NCBI RefSeq assembly: GCF_947489565.1
Contig: NZ_CANLEA010000004.1
Location: forward strand, 124,001-188,000
Reading direction: 5' to 3'
Length of the DNA stretch: 64,000 nucleotides
Source: an uncultured Kordia sp.
GTDB taxonomy: Bacteria; Bacteroidota; Bacteroidia; Flavobacteriales; Flavobacteriaceae
The position numbers and the translations under genes are program-made. This document shows, piece by piece, positions 61,904 to 64,000 of this stretch. Each line of letters opens with the position of its first letter. The first letter of the stretch is position 1. The notes below the pieces were generated by a model. It saw only the letters and a program-made list of their open reading frames with translations. It searched no databases and was not told the DNA's origin.

Positions 61904-62316
61904 TATTTGATACGTTTTAAGTTGTTAGAAATTATTTTGAGTTGAAGGTTTAGGGGAACGCATCAAAGGGCGGCTTAGAAGCGACTACGGGGAGCGAATT
62001 GTGGTTTTAGGTGTTTCCATGGCTTTAAAAAAAATAGCGTGAAACTTAGTGTGCCCTAAACCCGTGGTACTGGTATACCGTGATCCAAAGACAACAACTA
62101 AGCCCACGCCTAAGACATGGGCATTAGTCTACATGCCTTTCGTTCGGATCAGAGAAAATTACCAGTTTTCGGGTTTGAACGAAATTTGTAGCTAATGCTT
62201 AAATTTGTATAATATTTTTACACTAAGACTTTGCTCTTATATGTTTATGATTTTTGATTATTTGAATCTAAATTAGGCATTCTAAACGTCACAATCACTA
62301 TAAACAAAAAGTTTTT

Positions 62317-62787
62317 TTAGAGAGTAAATGACACTAAATTGTCATCAGCCATAGAGTAATATTCATCATCCGTGACAATCAAATGATCCAAAATACTGAT
62401 ATCGAGATAATGCGCGCCTTGGACAATTTTTCGCGTAATGGCTTTATCCGCTGAACTTGCCTTTAATCCACCCGATGGATGGTTATGACCTAAAATAATT
62501 CCACAAGCACGTGCTTTGAGCGCAGAGGCAAAAATCAACTTTGGATCAACAGTAACACCAGAAACACCACCCTTAGCAATCGGCACAATACCCATACATT
62601 GATTATTGCGATCAAGAAGCAAGATTTTAAATTCTTCAAACAAGTTAATGGTCATATCATCCCAATTAGCACGGAATAATTGATAAGCGCGTAAAGCACT
62701 ACTTATTTTGGGGCGCTCATTCGCCTTAACTTTGCGCTGATATTGCAAGGTGATTTGGCTGATATTCGTGTGAAATTCTTTTGTCAT
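62317..62787 (-). CDS. RadC/JAB-domain protein
   Basis: ACGIILGHNHPSGGLKASSADKAITRKIV; start MTKEF at 62787. Confidence 0.9.
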   Translation of the reverse strand: MTKEFHTNISQITLQYQRKVKANERPKISSALRAYQLFRANWDDMTINLFEEFKILLLDRNNQCMGIVPIAKGGVSGVTVDPKLIFASALKARACGIILGHNHPSGGLKASSADKAITRKIVQGAHYLDISILDHLIVTDDEYYSMADDNLVSFTL

Positions 62788-62973
62788 GAAGAAACTATGA
62801 CACAAAACAAACAATCTAAATACGCACAGAAAGTCTTATAAAAAAATATGTTTATGAGAAAAATTTTACTCTTATAAAATATTTTCTCTCACAAAGACGT
62901 TTTTGACTATATTAGCTAAAGAATTTATTTCTCCCTAAAGCCTAACTTTTACAATTTAAAACAAAAGTTATTT

Positions 62974-64000
62974 ATGAAATATATTATGAAAGTTTTTCCC
63001 TTTATCATCTTTATTGCACTCATTGCCGTTATTGCATGTCAGCATGATGATGCTGTACGCATTGATGAACAAATAAAATCGCAAGATGCCAGTTTTATTA
63101 TTAAAATGGAGTCTGGCGAACATTTACGCGCCACATATCCAAGCGTGTATCAAAAGCTGAATCAATCATCGCATATTGCTAAAAATAATGATGGCGCACC
63201 TTATTCTTTAGATTTAAACAAAATACAAATTATAGAGCGCAATACCTATACACAATATACCACACCTGTTATTGGACATGTCGAACAAAATAATTATCTC
63301 ATTAATTATATGCTCCTTGAATTTGATAATGGAGACAGTTATCAATTCTTGATTAAATATCCACGCCTTGCAAATGGTCTAGATTATACAAATTCAGTCA
63401 TGGAAGCCGTTAATGGTAATACACTTCTTCAAAAAAGTGGTATTGGACAACCGCGTCCATGTTTGGACGGCACACCTGAACTGGTTGGCACAGAGCAACA
63501 ATATATTTGTGAAACAACACGATGCACTGGACCTGAACGTCATCAATGGGGCGAGCAATGTCCTTGTGCTAATTTAAACTATTGTACAATGCCTACGAAT
63601 ACTTGTGATTGGCAAACTGTGAGTATTTGGAGTTGTACAGGCGGAAGCGCACCAAGTGGAGGTGATGGAAGTGATGGCACAGCAGGAGGTGGCGGTGGCG
63701 ATAATCCCGATGATACCAACCCAGATGATCCAATAGAAACTGTGCCTGTTTTTGACTTACGTGATGCAAATATTAAAAGTAAACTTTTAGAATATAGCAA
63801 TACGACTAAAATCAAAAATAAACTATCTGAATTAGGACAGAAGATTTTCGATCCCAATTATCATCTTGAAGATGGAGCGATGTATAAAAGAGAAGCTGAT
63901 GGTCAATATACTGATCGTCCACCTGATGTTTTAATTGAAGCAGGTACAGAATTTATTCCTGAATTTAAAATAGGTGAAGTTGTATCTTTACACATGCACC
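62974..64000 (+). CDS. Lipoprotein, 3' truncated by window edge; absent from supplied ORF track
   Basis: Open frame MKYIMKVFPFIIFIALIAVIACQHDD... through GGDNPDDTNPDDPIETVP linker to the last base; ends ...EFIPEFKIGEVVSLHMH. Confidence 0.8.
   Translation, partial: MKYIMKVFPFIIFIALIAVIACQHDDAVRIDEQIKSQDASFIIKMESGEHLRATYPSVYQKLNQSSHIAKNNDGAPYSLDLNKIQIIERNTYTQYTTPVIGHVEQNNYLINYMLLEFDNGDSYQFLIKYPRLANGLDYTNSVMEAVNGNTLLQKSGIGQPRPCLDGTPELVGTEQQYICETTRCTGPERHQWGEQCPCANLNYCTMPTNTCDWQTVSIWSCTGGSAPSGGDGSDGTAGGGGGDNPDDTNPDDPIETVPVFDLRDANIKSKLLEYSNTTKIKNKLSELGQKIFDPNYHLEDGAMYKREADGQYTDRPPDVLIEAGTEFIPEFKIGEVVSLHMH

Noticed and set aside
63579-63857. 92-aa minus-strand ORF near window end
   Set aside because: Antisense to the run-off lipoprotein frame; Pro/Ser-rich content is the shadow of the Gly/Asp linker

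Overview
Positions 1 to about 39 kb look like an AT-rich Flavobacteriaceae chromosome: T9SS sorting domains, DUF4290, DUF493, YqgE, fmt, murA, recQ, HU. This part holds tandem LRR lipoproteins, tandem vanadium-haloperoxidase-like proteins, a roughly 10 kb co-directional light/photolyase cluster with two photolyase/cryptochrome genes, folE and TspO, an orphan RiPP-like precursor, and a tRNA-Met(CAT). From about 39.2 kb to the window end lies a mosaic mobile element. It contains a tyrosine integrase beside a 3' tRNA-Arg(TCT)-like att block that includes an encoded CCA, a MOBF TraI-like relaxase, a second MOBP-like relaxase with MobC, a VirD4-like coupling protein with two paralogous membrane proteins, a DUF3768 protein and a RadC/JAB protein. 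Two defence-like cargo blocks sit in this backbone: a three-gene ABC-3C (DUF3732) system at 42.4-46.0 kb, and a receiver-domain/Mrr-nuclease fusion next to a MORN protein at 50.3-52.0 kb. The most striking non-coding signal is an 8-bp motif, TGTGCGTA, which recurs in the same orientation upstream of six backbone genes. It suggests an element-wide regulon that has not been described as far as I can tell. All calls come from reading the sequence and the supplied translations; no database search was run.
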